A DNA stretch of 64,000 nucleotides from Chloroflexota bacterium (GTDB taxonomy: Bacteria > Chloroflexota > Anaerolineae > JAAYZQ01), in assembly GCA_018606645.1 (NCBI GenBank), contig JAGVRI010000009.1:121996-185995 (forward strand), in the 5' to 3' direction. Both the position numbers and the translations under genes were made by a program. Positions within the stretch are counted from its first letter, which is position 1. Every line of letters begins with the position of its first letter. The notes below the pieces were generated by a model that worked only from the letters and a program-made list of their open reading frames with translations, did no database searches and was not told the origin of the DNA. Shown piece by piece: positions 34,099 through 42,822 of this stretch.

Positions 34099-35574
34099 TC
34101 ACAGCCCTGGCACCGGCCCGCTGTGGGATTGGGCTTTGCCTCTGCGTATACCCAATACCGTGACCGTACTCAAGAGGAACAGGATGGCGTACCCGGCAAA
34201 GATGGCAAAGTAGCCCAGTCCCGGACGATAGTTGTTCAGAAAATCGGCCACCGGCCCGCCGATGCCGGTCCCGATCATCCCTGCGCCTGCCCCGGCCAGG
34301 TTGGAAATCCCCAGATAGCGCCCTGCCTCCGCCGGCGGCACCAGTTCGGTGCCCAGCGCCCAGTTCGCCGTCATGAACAGTCCGGTGGCCAAGCCGATGA
34401 TCGCGCCCACGACATAGATCAATCCCAGGTTCGGAGTCCAGATGGTGCTCAGCAGGACCATGCCGCCTACCGCTGCCAGCACCCCGCTGAACGCCACCAA
34501 CCGTTTGTGCCCCAGGCGATCTCCCAGCCAACCTCCGGGCAGGGCGCTGAGCAAGGTACACCCCCCTACCATGGTCATCAACCGACCGTTCATCCCGGCG
34601 GCGACTTCCCGGGGAACATGAAAGGCGTACATGAGAAAGAAGGGGGCAAAACTCTGAATGGCGACCGCCGCCGCCAGGTACATGAGCCGGTTCACCACCC
34701 ACCAGGTGAACGCCGCCTGCCGACGCACCTCCTGCCCCAGCGTGGTCCACACTCCAGCCCACACCCCGCCGATCACCGCCACCGCCATGGCCGTGATCCC
34801 GCCCAGCCCCACGCCCACCGCCTGGGCCAGGCGGGAGTTGGCTGTCAGGGGCCAGGCGACCAAGCCGGCCAATCCGCCGACCAGCCCGCCGCCGACCAGC
34901 CCGGCCGCAGCCCCCAGCGCAATTCCGGCGAGCATCCCCAGGACGCGCAGCATGGGCGGCCAGAAAGGGGTCATCGGTTTCTCGCGCAGCGGTTCTTCGT
35001 GGACCAACAGCAAGGTCAGCACCAGGATGATCAACAGCGAGGCCCCGGTGGCAGCGATGGCCAAGCTCAGCCGACCCCCGCTCACCAGCACGGCGACGGT
35101 GATGCCCAACAAGACCAGCGGCAACAGTTCAAAGATGGCCTTGACTGCCGAGGCGCGGCCGCGCTGGTCTTCCGGCACCAGATCGGGGATCAATCCTTGC
35201 AGAGGTCCATGGGACACATTGGACGAGACCTGGATGAGGAGGGTCGCCACGAACAGCGACCAGTAATTCCAGGAAAGGCCAATGGCGGCCAGGAAAACCA
35301 GGTCGAACAGCACCCCGACCAGGAGATAGGGTCGGCGCCGCCCCCAGCGCGAGGTGGAGCGGTCGCTCAAGAGGCCAAAGGCCGGCTGCGCCACCATCGC
35401 GACCAGCAACCCTGCTGTGCGCATCGCCCCCAGTGCGGTGTTCTTGACCGATTCCTGGACAAACATGTCCACCAGGTAGGGCATAAAGATGGCGTTGACC
35501 GAGTTGTTGCGGATGTTCAGCCCCAGCCAGAACAGATTGATACTGATATAGTCTATCCATCGCAGGCGCTTCAT
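34099..35574 (-). CDS. MFS sugar transporter, SLC45/GPH-like
   Basis: A 491-residue protein with 12 or more membrane segments. The loop GLLSDRSTSRWGRRRPYLLVG carries the RWGRRRP signature typical of SLC45-type sucrose/H+ symporters and related bacterial glycoside transporters. A central Gly/Ala-rich hydrophobic stretch (about residues 225-290) lengthens the middle loop. AAAGGAG lies 7 bases before the ATG. It follows the beta-glucosidase gene by 88 bases, which suggests uptake of a glucoside that the enzyme then cleaves. Confidence 0.85.
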   Translation of the reverse strand: MKRLRWIDYISINLFWLGLNIRNNSVNAIFMPYLVDMFVQESVKNTALGAMRTAGLLVAMVAQPAFGLLSDRSTSRWGRRRPYLLVGVLFDLVFLAAIGLSWNYWSLFVATLLIQVSSNVSHGPLQGLIPDLVPEDQRGRASAVKAIFELLPLVLLGITVAVLVSGGRLSLAIAATGASLLIILVLTLLLVHEEPLREKPMTPFWPPMLRVLGMLAGIALGAAAGLVGGGLVGGLAGLVAWPLTANSRLAQAVGVGLGGITAMAVAVIGGVWAGVWTTLGQEVRRQAAFTWWVVNRLMYLAAAVAIQSFAPFFLMYAFHVPREVAAGMNGRLMTMVGGCTLLSALPGGWLGDRLGHKRLVAFSGVLAAVGGMVLLSTIWTPNLGLIYVVGAIIGLATGLFMTANWALGTELVPPAEAGRYLGISNLAGAGAGMIGTGIGGPVADFLNNYRPGLGYFAIFAGYAILFLLSTVTVLGIRRGKAQSHSGPVPGL

Positions 35575-35662
35575 GGGCCTTCTCCTTTCTCCATGAACCT
35601 GAACGACCAGCCCGCTCTAGCGTCGGATCAAGCTGTTTCGCTCGCAACTCGTCAACACCAGT

Positions 35663-37042
35663 TTACTCTTCGCGTCTCACCCCGTTCTCCTGGATCACCT
35701 CCGCATACCAGCGACCACTGTCTTTGACCGTCCGCGTCTGGGTTTGATAGTCCACATACACCAATCCAAAGCGCATCCGATAGCCATAGGCCCATTCGAA
35801 ATTGTCCAGGAGGGACCAGACGAAATAGCCGCGCACCGGCACGCCCTCGGCGATTGCCCGGTGCACCTGGACCAGGTGATCGCGCAGGTAGCGGATGCGG
35901 CGGGGATCGTGGACCTTCCCCTCCGCATCGGGCATATCCGGCACCGGGATACCGTTTTCGGTAATGTACAGAGCGCGCAGCGGTGCATCTGGTCCCTGCC
36001 CATAATCGGTCCACACCCGGGTAAGGATCTCATAGATGCCTGGCGGATAGATCTCCCACATCTCCGAATACTCGCTCCCTTGCGGCTGGACCCAGCCGAT
36101 CTGGAAAAGAGGGGAATTCGGATCATGGCGAATCACGGCCCGGGTGTAGTAATTCACGCCCAGAAAATCCAGCGGGGCGGCGATGCGGCTCATCTCGTCC
36201 GGTTCAGTTGGTGGAAAGAGCGGCCCCAACATGTCCATGACATCTTCCGGGTAGCGTCCCTTCAACACCGGGTCCAGGAACATGCGGTTGGTCAGGCCAT
36301 CCAGCCGACGAGCAGCTTGCTGATCGGCCTCGCTCTCGGAGGCGGGATGGATCGGAGTCAGGTTGAGGGTAATGCCGATCTGGGAAGCAGGGACCTCGTC
36401 CCGGATCGCTTCGACGGCGTAGCCATGAGACAACAGCAGATGATGGGCGACCCGAAACGCAACCATCGGGTCCCGGATGCCCGGCGCGTGAATCCCCTGC
36501 AGATGCCCGGCGGCGACGACGACCAGCGGCTCGTTATGGGTGATCCAGCGGGTCACCCGGTCCCCTAACCGCCTGGCGACCAGATGGGCATATTCAGCAA
36601 AATACCGCGCCGTATCGCGGTTCGCCCAACCACCCTGGTCCTGCAAGGCCTGGGGGAGGTCCCAATGATACAGGGTTACAAACGGTTGGATGTCGTGGGC
36701 GAGCAGCGCGTCTACCAGACGGCTATAAAAGTCCAGACCGGCGGGATTTACCTTGCCCTTGCCCTCCGGCAAGATGCGCGGCCAGGAGATGGAGAAACGG
36801 TAGGCCTGGAGGCCTAATTCGGCCATGATGCGCACGTCCTCAGGCCAGCGGTGGTAGTGATCGGCGGCGACGTCGCCGGTATCGCCGTTTTCGATCTTGC
36901 CCGGCTGTCGGCAGAAGGTATCCCAGATGGACGGACCGCGGCCATCCTCATCGTGGGCGCCCTCAATTTGGTATGCGGCGGTCGCCACCCCCCAGACAAA
37001 ACCCTCAGGGAAAGCAAGCAGTTCTCCTCTAGAATGCGACAT
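35663..37042 (-). CDS. bglA: GH1 beta-glucosidase
   Basis: A 459-residue cytoplasmic family 1 glycosidase that removes beta-linked glucose (or a related sugar) from oligosaccharides or glycosides. The acid/base Glu lies in THNEPL (about residue 170) and the nucleophile in YITENG (about 359); the N-terminal FPEGFVWGVATAAYQIEG and the C-terminal GYFVWSLLDNFEWAYGY are family hallmarks. The ATG at 37042 is chosen because GGAGGAG lies 6 bases upstream and the promoter's start point lies near 37064, which excludes the ATG at 37099. No signal peptide is present. Confidence 0.95.
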   Translation of the reverse strand: MSHSRGELLAFPEGFVWGVATAAYQIEGAHDEDGRGPSIWDTFCRQPGKIENGDTGDVAADHYHRWPEDVRIMAELGLQAYRFSISWPRILPEGKGKVNPAGLDFYSRLVDALLAHDIQPFVTLYHWDLPQALQDQGGWANRDTARYFAEYAHLVARRLGDRVTRWITHNEPLVVVAAGHLQGIHAPGIRDPMVAFRVAHHLLLSHGYAVEAIRDEVPASQIGITLNLTPIHPASESEADQQAARRLDGLTNRMFLDPVLKGRYPEDVMDMLGPLFPPTEPDEMSRIAAPLDFLGVNYYTRAVIRHDPNSPLFQIGWVQPQGSEYSEMWEIYPPGIYEILTRVWTDYGQGPDAPLRALYITENGIPVPDMPDAEGKVHDPRRIRYLRDHLVQVHRAIAEGVPVRGYFVWSLLDNFEWAYGYRMRFGLVYVDYQTQTRTVKDSGRWYAEVIQENGVRREE

Positions 37043-37070
37043 GGTCCACTCCTCCTGCGTTGGTTGACCC

Positions 37071-37099
37071 ATTATACCAGGACCCTTGCTCTCGGTCAA
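37071..37099 (-). promoter_or_regulatory. Promoter of bglA and the sugar transporter
   Basis: On the minus strand, TTGACC (37099-37094), a 17-base spacer and TATAAT (37076-37071). No operator-like repeat was seen nearby. Confidence 0.8.
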
Positions 37100-37165
37100 G
37101 CTTGATCCGTCGGCCCACGCTGACCAGCCTGTACCGAACCGGCATTTTTGCAGCCAAGGGTTGTT

Positions 37166-37194
37166 TTGTGCTTTGCTGATTCCTGTGGTATAAT
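37166..37194 (+). promoter_or_regulatory. Promoter of the bifunctional nuclease gene
   Basis: TTGTGC (37166-37171), a 17-base spacer and TATAAT (37189-37194). An ATG at 37198 precedes the expected transcript start, which supports the later start at 37261. Confidence 0.75.
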
Positions 37195-37260
37195 GGAATG
37201 GAGAGCGCCAAACGATCGAGATTCCAGGCAGTAGATAGATCTTTGGAGAGGAGCAGGACG

Positions 37261-37770
37261 ATGATTAAGGTCGCGATTGATAGTGTTCGGGCCAGTCTGT
37301 TGTCCCAACACCGCGTAGTGGTCCTCAAAGAAGAGGGGGTGGAACGGTATCTGGCCATATGGATAGGACCCTATGAAGCCGACGCAATCACCATTAAGCT
37401 CCAAGGAATAGAGGTTGCCCGGCCTCTGACCCATGATCTCCTCCAACAGAGCATCACCAAACTGGGAGCCAAAATCTCCCATGTGATTGTCAACGACTTG
37501 CTGGATGATACCTTCTACGCTCGAGTGGTTATGGACAAGGACGGAGAGCGGATCGAGTTGGATTCGCGGCCCAGTGATGCGATTGCCCTGGCGGTGCGGG
37601 CAAAGGTGCCCATTTTTGTCAGCGAATCGGTCATGGAGCGAGCCGGGGTCGTGCCTGACGAAGAGATGGACCTGGAGGCCCTGACCCCTGAAGAAGAAGA
37701 GAATCTGGCTCCCTATCGGGATTTTATTGAAGGACTGGACCTGGGGGACCTGGGGGAGGACGATCGCTAA
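37261..37770 (+). CDS. Bifunctional nuclease (BFN, DUF151) domain protein
   Basis: A 169-residue protein with the BFN domain found in bacteria, archaea and plants, for which nuclease activity has been described in some members. The signature is [23 protein letters not shown], in the centre. A Glu/Asp-rich C-terminal tail follows. AGGAGCAGG lies just before the ATG at 37261. Its cellular role here is unknown. A hairpin separates it from dnaB. Confidence 0.88.
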   Translation: MIKVAIDSVRASLLSQHRVVVLKEEGVERYLAIWIGPYEADAITIKLQGIEVARPLTHDLLQQSITKLGAKISHVIVNDLLDDTFYARVVMDKDGERIELDSRPSDAIALAVRAKVPIFVSESVMERAGVVPDEEMDLEALTPEEEENLAPYRDFIEGLDLGDLGEDDR

Positions 37771-37847
37771 CTTTTAGACCGCAAGCCCGTCAAGTTCTGT
37801 GGTTGGCTGAGCAGCCACGGCGGTGGGCGAGTGATGATATCGTGGCC

Positions 37848-37884
37848 AGGCTCCTGCTCTGTGGCATTGCGCCAGCGGGAGCCT
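37848..37884 (+). other. Hairpin upstream of dnaB
   Basis: AGGCTCCTGCT (37848-37858) faces AGCGGGAGCCT (37874-37884): 10 pairs with one mismatch and a 15-base loop, then GCTTTATG. It may be a weak terminator of the nuclease gene or a leader element of dnaB, which starts 36 bases on. Confidence 0.45.
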
Positions 37885-37920
37885 GCTTTATGCTGATAGC
37901 CAAACAGGTGAGGAAGATAG

Positions 37921-39276
37921 GTGACGGAAAGTAGCAGGATGGAACGCCTGCCCCCGCAGAACATCGAAGCAGAAGAGGCGGTGCTGGGCGCAATCCTGAT
38001 CGATCCCGATGCCATCATCCGGGTGGCAACGATTTTGCGACCGGATGATTTCTATCGGGAGAAGCATGGGTGGATTTATGATGCCGCCCTGGCCCTCCAT
38101 GAGCGGCGGGAACCGATCGATTTCCTGACCATCTGTGATGAATTGGAACGGCGGGGGCAGCTCAGCGAAGTCGGAGGTGCGGCATTTATTACCAGCCTGA
38201 TCAATGCCGTGCCCACCTCCATCCATGCGGAACACTATGCCCGCATTGTGGAACGCACGGCCACTCGACGTCGGTTGATCGAGGCAGCCGGCCAGATCGC
38301 AGCGCTGGCGTATCAGGAAGCCGACGATGTCGAAGAGGTGGTTGACCAGGCGGAACAGATCCTCTTTGGAGTATCTCAGCGACGTCTGGCCCGCGACCTG
38401 GTCCCAATCAAACAGATTCTCAGTGAGTATTACGACCGGATTGAGTACCTGACCCGCCACCAGGGAGAGATGATCGGCATCCCCACCGGCTTTACCGACC
38501 TGGACAAGTTGCTGGGCGGGCTACAGCGTTCCGACATGATCATCCTGGCCGCCCGGCCTGGCGTCGGCAAGACCAGCCTGGCCCTCAATATTGCGCTAAA
38601 TGCGGCCAAGAGGTTCCATCAACGAGTTGCCTTTTTCAGCCTGGAGATGTCCAGTGAGCAGGTGGTCCAGCGTCTGATTTCGGCGGAGGCGGGCATTGAT
38701 TCTCAGCGTTTGCGTCGGGGCGAGATCGCTCCAGACGAGTGGGGACGGTTTGTGAAAGCAGCCAGCGATCTGGCCGAGACCCACTTTTATGTGGATGATA
38801 CTCCCGGCATCTCCGCCCTGGAATTGCGGACCAAGGCTCGTCGGCTCCATGCCGAGGTCGGCATCGACCTGCTGGTGGTGGATTACCTGCAACTGATGCG
38901 GGGCGATGGGCGTGCGGAAAACCGTGTGCAGGAAATATCAGCGATCTCAAGGGCGCTGAAGGCGTTGGGCCGGGAACTGAACGTACCGGTTCTGGCGGTC
39001 TCGCAGCTCTCCCGTGGGGTAGAATCGCGGGCCGACAAACGGCCGGTCCTCTCGGACCTGCGCGAAAGTGGGGCATTGGAGCAAGATGCCGATGTGGTCA
39101 TCTTTATCTATCGCGATGAACTTTACAATGAGAATACGGAGCGAAAGCACATCGCCGATCTCATTGTCGCCAAACATCGCCACGGACCCACCGACACGGT
39201 CCATCTCTACTTTAGAAAAGAACTGACTCAGTTTCTCGAGGCTGAGCTACGCCGTACGGAGATCGACCTCTATTGA
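37921..39276 (+). CDS. dnaB: Replicative DNA helicase DnaB
   Basis: The hexameric 5'-3' helicase of the replication fork. The 451 residues show the N-terminal domain ([20 protein letters not shown]), a linker, and the RecA-like domain with Walker A ([12 protein letters not shown], about residue 213), [10 protein letters not shown] and [10 protein letters not shown]. It starts at GTG 37921 (GAGGAAG upstream) or ATG 37939. Its stop overlaps the start of the next gene by one base (TGATG). DnaD- and DnaC-like genes lie 1.5 kb downstream, which suggests a primosome block. Confidence 0.95.
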   Translation: MTESSRMERLPPQNIEAEEAVLGAILIDPDAIIRVATILRPDDFYREKHGWIYDAALALHERREPIDFLTICDELERRGQLSEVGGAAFITSLINAVPTSIHAEHYARIVERTATRRRLIEAAGQIAALAYQEADDVEEVVDQAEQILFGVSQRRLARDLVPIKQILSEYYDRIEYLTRHQGEMIGIPTGFTDLDKLLGGLQRSDMIILAARPGVGKTSLALNIALNAAKRFHQRVAFFSLEMSSEQVVQRLISAEAGIDSQRLRRGEIAPDEWGRFVKAASDLAETHFYVDDTPGISALELRTKARRLHAEVGIDLLVVDYLQLMRGDGRAENRVQEISAISRALKALGRELNVPVLAVSQLSRGVESRADKRPVLSDLRESGALEQDADVVIFIYRDELYNENTERKHIADLIVAKHRHGPTDTVHLYFRKELTQFLEAELRRTEIDLY

Positions 39277-40715
39277 TGCATCGCCGCTGGATTCCGAATG
39301 CGCTGGTCCCCATCATGGTGGGCCTGATCGCGCTCGTTGTGTACATCCAGACTCTGCTGCCCAGCGTCGGATGGGGGGATATTGCCCGATTCCAGTACGT
39401 GGCCAGAATATGGGGCATTCCGCATCGCTTCGGGTATCCGCTGTACATCGCCCTGAGTCGTCTGTTCGGCTACCTGCCCGTCGGAAATCTAGCCTATCGC
39501 ATCAACCTGATGTCCGCCGTGTTCGCCGCGCTGGCGGCGGTCATGGTCTATTTTTTGGTCATGCGCCTGGTGGAGGATCCGGTTGCGGGTGTTTCGGCGG
39601 CCTTGTCGTTCGCCTTTTGCCGGGCGTTGTGGGCTCAGGCCGTCGTGGCCGAGGTATACAGCCTCAATGTCTTTCTCTTCGGGGCGGTGCTGCTCACCTT
39701 CCTGGCCTACCATCAATCCCGCAAGGAGGGTCTGTTGTACCTGGGGGTGGGGCTGTATGCGCTGAGCTTTGGCAATCACATGACGGTGGTGACCCTGGTC
39801 CCGGCCGTGGCCTATCTGATCCTGGTCACCGACTATCGGGTATTGCTCCAACCCCGCAAGGTGGCCGCCATGGCCGGCCTGGTGTTGCTGGGAGCCTCGC
39901 AATACCTGTACGTCATCCTCCGCGCCCAGCAGCAACCGCTGCTCAACGAACTGGGGCCGTTTTCATGGCGGGGCTGGATCCACTGGATGACCCGCAGCCG
40001 GTTTCCCGGTCAATTTTTCGGGTATACCCTGGGCGATCAGGTGGACCGCATGCGCATCTATCTGGAACTCCTGGAAAAGCAATTCTTCCGCTGGGGGTAT
40101 ATTCTGAGCTGGATCGGGCTCTGGGAACAATTAAAGGCGAACCTGCGCCGTTTTCTCTTTCTGGCACTGGCTGCGTTGGGCATCTATGTTTTTGGGATGA
40201 ACTATGGGGGGATCACCTTCCGCATCTATCTGGTACCGTCCTATCTGGTGCTGGCCGTGTTCCTGGGTTGTGGCCTGAGTGCCGTGCGCCGCTGGTGGGC
40301 GGGGTTGTTTCAGGACCGACCCGCGTGGTGGACCTGGCTGCTCGTGGCCGGCCTGGCGGTGGTGATCCTGATGATGCCCTTGTATCCGCTCTGGCGGAAC
40401 TGGGCAGAGGTGGATGAGAGCGACAATACCTATTATCACGAGATGGCCTGGAACTTTGTGGAGCAGGCCGGGCCCGAGTTTTTGCTGGTGGACTCGGAAC
40501 CCCACTATGATGACCTGGAGGCCATTCTCTATGTGGCCTGGGGGGAGAAAGGTTGGTATTCGGCCGGCTGGGTGCCCCCCGGCGAGATCGATCGGTGGAT
40601 CGGACACCGGCCGATTTACGCCTGGAACGACGACGCTGCCTACCATGCCCGATACCTGGAGGAGCCGGTCCCGAATTTGCCGGGGATGGTCCGCATTGTG
40701 GGAGTAAAAGAGTGA
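39276..40715 (+). CDS. DUF2723-family polytopic membrane protein
   Basis: A 479-residue protein with about ten membrane segments. The N-terminal part (YIQTLLPSVGWGDIARFQYV, then GIPHRFGYPLYI) matches the DUF2723 family, which is related to protein O-mannosyltransferases of the GT-C fold, with an acidic residue after the first segment. The C-terminal soluble tail lies outside. It may transfer a sugar from a lipid carrier to proteins, but the acceptor is unknown. The ATG overlaps the dnaB stop (TGATG), so translation is coupled; no functional link to DnaB is evident. Confidence 0.82.
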   Translation: MHRRWIPNALVPIMVGLIALVVYIQTLLPSVGWGDIARFQYVARIWGIPHRFGYPLYIALSRLFGYLPVGNLAYRINLMSAVFAALAAVMVYFLVMRLVEDPVAGVSAALSFAFCRALWAQAVVAEVYSLNVFLFGAVLLTFLAYHQSRKEGLLYLGVGLYALSFGNHMTVVTLVPAVAYLILVTDYRVLLQPRKVAAMAGLVLLGASQYLYVILRAQQQPLLNELGPFSWRGWIHWMTRSRFPGQFFGYTLGDQVDRMRIYLELLEKQFFRWGYILSWIGLWEQLKANLRRFLFLALAALGIYVFGMNYGGITFRIYLVPSYLVLAVFLGCGLSAVRRWWAGLFQDRPAWWTWLLVAGLAVVILMMPLYPLWRNWAEVDESDNTYYHEMAWNFVEQAGPEFLLVDSEPHYDDLEAILYVAWGEKGWYSAGWVPPGEIDRWIGHRPIYAWNDDAAYHARYLEEPVPNLPGMVRIVGVKE

Positions 40716-40782
40716 GAGGAGCCGACCAGAGAAACAAGCTGGGCACCGTGTTATTGAGATCCGACGGTTTGCTGAGGGGACC

Positions 40783-41487
40783 ATGAAGAGCTTTATCGGA
40801 TTTCAGGGCGGCAAGCAACCGGTGACCCCTGTGCCGAACCTCTTTTTCAGCGAACTGTTGCCTGAAATGGACCATCTGGGCGAGCTAAAAGTGACCCTGT
40901 ACATCTTCTGGCTGCTGGCCCAGAAAAAGGGGGAACGACGGTACGTCAGCGGGGAGGAACTGGCCACCGACCGCCGGCTACTTCGTGGACTGGCTCTCGC
41001 CGGGACCTCGCCGGAACAAGCCCTGCGCGAGGCTCTGGATCGGGCGGTAGCCCGGCGCACGCTGCTGAGAGTGAGCGTGGGTGAAGGCGCTGCCCGGCGC
41101 GATTGGTATTTCATCAACAGCGAGAGAGGGCGTCAGGCGGTGAATGAACTGCTGGCCGGCAAATGGACGCCGATCGAGACCGATCAGCCATTGCCCTTTC
41201 AGGTTGAGCGGCCCAATATCTTTGTCCTGTACGAGCAGAATATCGGGCCCCTTACCCCATTGCTGGCCGAAGAGCTGATGGAAGCAGAAAAAACGTACCC
41301 GACAGCATGGATCGAGGACGCGTTCCGCGAGGCGGTGGAGCTCAACAAGCGCCGTTGGCGATATATTCAGCGGATTCTGGAACGGTGGGCTCAGGAAGGG
41401 AAAAGCGATGAAACGGCTCGACGAAGTGATGAGAGAGACCGACGTCGGTTCATCGAAGGCGAGTATGCCGAATACATCGAGCACTGA
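40783..41487 (+). CDS. DnaD-domain primosome-like protein
   Basis: A 234-residue protein with an N-terminal winged-helix region (LGELKVTLYIFWLLAQKKGERRYVSGEEL) and a C-terminal DnaD-like domain (NIFVLYEQNIGPLTPLLAEEL, then AFREAVELNKRRWRYIQRILERW, close to the YxxxIL motif). DnaD proteins help load the replicative helicase in Gram-positive bacteria. GAGGGGACC precedes the ATG. The DnaC-like gene starts inside its 3' end, so the two are probably made together. Confidence 0.85.
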   Translation: MKSFIGFQGGKQPVTPVPNLFFSELLPEMDHLGELKVTLYIFWLLAQKKGERRYVSGEELATDRRLLRGLALAGTSPEQALREALDRAVARRTLLRVSVGEGAARRDWYFINSERGRQAVNELLAGKWTPIETDQPLPFQVERPNIFVLYEQNIGPLTPLLAEELMEAEKTYPTAWIEDAFREAVELNKRRWRYIQRILERWAQEGKSDETARRSDERDRRRFIEGEYAEYIEH

Positions 41488-42811
41488 CCGCCCAGAGAGT
41501 GCCGTTTGCCCGCTCTGTAAAGGGCTGGGGTACGTCCGCGAAGACGTACCGGTGGGTCACCCCCACTTTGGCAAACTCTTCCCATGCCGTTGCAAGCTGG
41601 CCGAGATCGAGCAACAGCGATTGGAGCGCCTGCGTCTCCTGAGCAATCTGAGCCACCTGACGCACATGACCTTCGAGAGCTTTCTGCCAGAGGGATACGG
41701 GCTGTCTGGAGACAAGGCAGCTAACTTGCGTCTGGCCTTTGACCTGGCGAGGCAGTATGCCGAGCAGCCCAAAGGCTGGCTGATACTCCTGGGGGGCTAT
41801 GGCTGCGGCAAGACCCATCTGGCCGCAGCGATTGCCAATCGGGTCATCATGCGCGGCCTGCCGGTGCTGTTTATCGCCGTTCCCGATCTACTGGATCATC
41901 TCCGGGCCACCTTCAGCCCCCACAGCCCGGTCCGCTATGATGAACGGTTTGAGGAGATCCGCACCGCGCCCCTTCTTATCCTGGATGATCTGGGCACGCA
42001 GAGCAGCACCCCTTGGGCGCAAGAAAAGCTGTTCCAGATCCTCAATTACCGGTACAACGCTCGATTGCCTACGGTGATCACCTCAAACCACCGCTTGGAA
42101 GAGATCGATCTCCGCATTCGTTCGCGTATGGTGGACCCGGACCTGTCGGTGATTGTGACCATCCTGGCTCCTGATTTTCGGCGGAGCGGGGTCGATCAAG
42201 ACCAGTCGGACCTGTCGAGCTTGACCTTGATGCAGGATATGACCTTTGCCAATTTCGACCTGCGAGAGGATGAGCTTCCGGCTGAGGAGCGGGTCAATCT
42301 AAAACGGGCGTTTGATCTGTGCCGCAAGTACGCCGAGCATCCGGAAGGTTGGTTGGTGCTCACCGGAGAGTATGGCTGCGGCAAGACCCACCTGGCCGCG
42401 GCCATCGCCAATGCGCGAGTGGCAATGGGACAATCCGCGCTGTTTGTCGTCGTTCCAGATCTGCTGGACCATCTGCGCGCTACCTACAGCCCGACCAGTC
42501 AGGTACGGTTTGATCAGCGCTTTGAAGAGGTGCGTACCGCTCCGCTGCTGGTGCTTGACGATCTGGGGACCGAGACGGCCAGCCCGTGGGCGCAAGAAAA
42601 GCTATATCAACTGTTTAATTATCGGTACAACGCTCACCTGCCGACGGTGATCACCACCGCGCACCAGATCGAGGACATAGACCCCCGCCTGCGCACGCGG
42701 ATGCTCGACACGGACCGCTGCACCATCTATGCCATCCTGGCTCCCAGCTATCGGGGACGATCGCAGCGTCGAGCAGGACGAAGGGGCAGGGCGCGCAACC
42801 AGCACCCTTGA
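41408..42811 (+). CDS. DnaC/IstB-like ATPase with two tandem AAA+ domains
   Basis: The 467 residues hold an N-terminal zinc-ribbon-like part (CPLCKGLGYV ... FPCRC, residues 34-62) and two consecutive AAA+ modules of the helicase-loader type. Module 1 has Walker A GGYGCGKTH (129-137) and Walker B LLILDDLG (189-196); module 2 has GEYGCGKTH (320-328) and LLVLDDLG (380-387). The modules are strongly alike over their whole length (for example VPDLLDHLRAT and PWAQEKL in both), so a gene-internal duplication is clear. Family members normally have one module. The ATG at 41408 overlaps the DnaD-like gene by 80 bases; ATG 41465 is the alternative. Confidence 0.88.
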   Translation: MKRLDEVMRETDVGSSKASMPNTSSTDRPESAVCPLCKGLGYVREDVPVGHPHFGKLFPCRCKLAEIEQQRLERLRLLSNLSHLTHMTFESFLPEGYGLSGDKAANLRLAFDLARQYAEQPKGWLILLGGYGCGKTHLAAAIANRVIMRGLPVLFIAVPDLLDHLRATFSPHSPVRYDERFEEIRTAPLLILDDLGTQSSTPWAQEKLFQILNYRYNARLPTVITSNHRLEEIDLRIRSRMVDPDLSVIVTILAPDFRRSGVDQDQSDLSSLTLMQDMTFANFDLREDELPAEERVNLKRAFDLCRKYAEHPEGWLVLTGEYGCGKTHLAAAIANARVAMGQSALFVVVPDLLDHLRATYSPTSQVRFDQRFEEVRTAPLLVLDDLGTETASPWAQEKLYQLFNYRYNAHLPTVITTAHQIEDIDPRLRTRMLDTDRCTIYAILAPSYRGRSQRRAGRRGRARNQHP

Positions 42812-42822
42812 GGTAACTCGCG

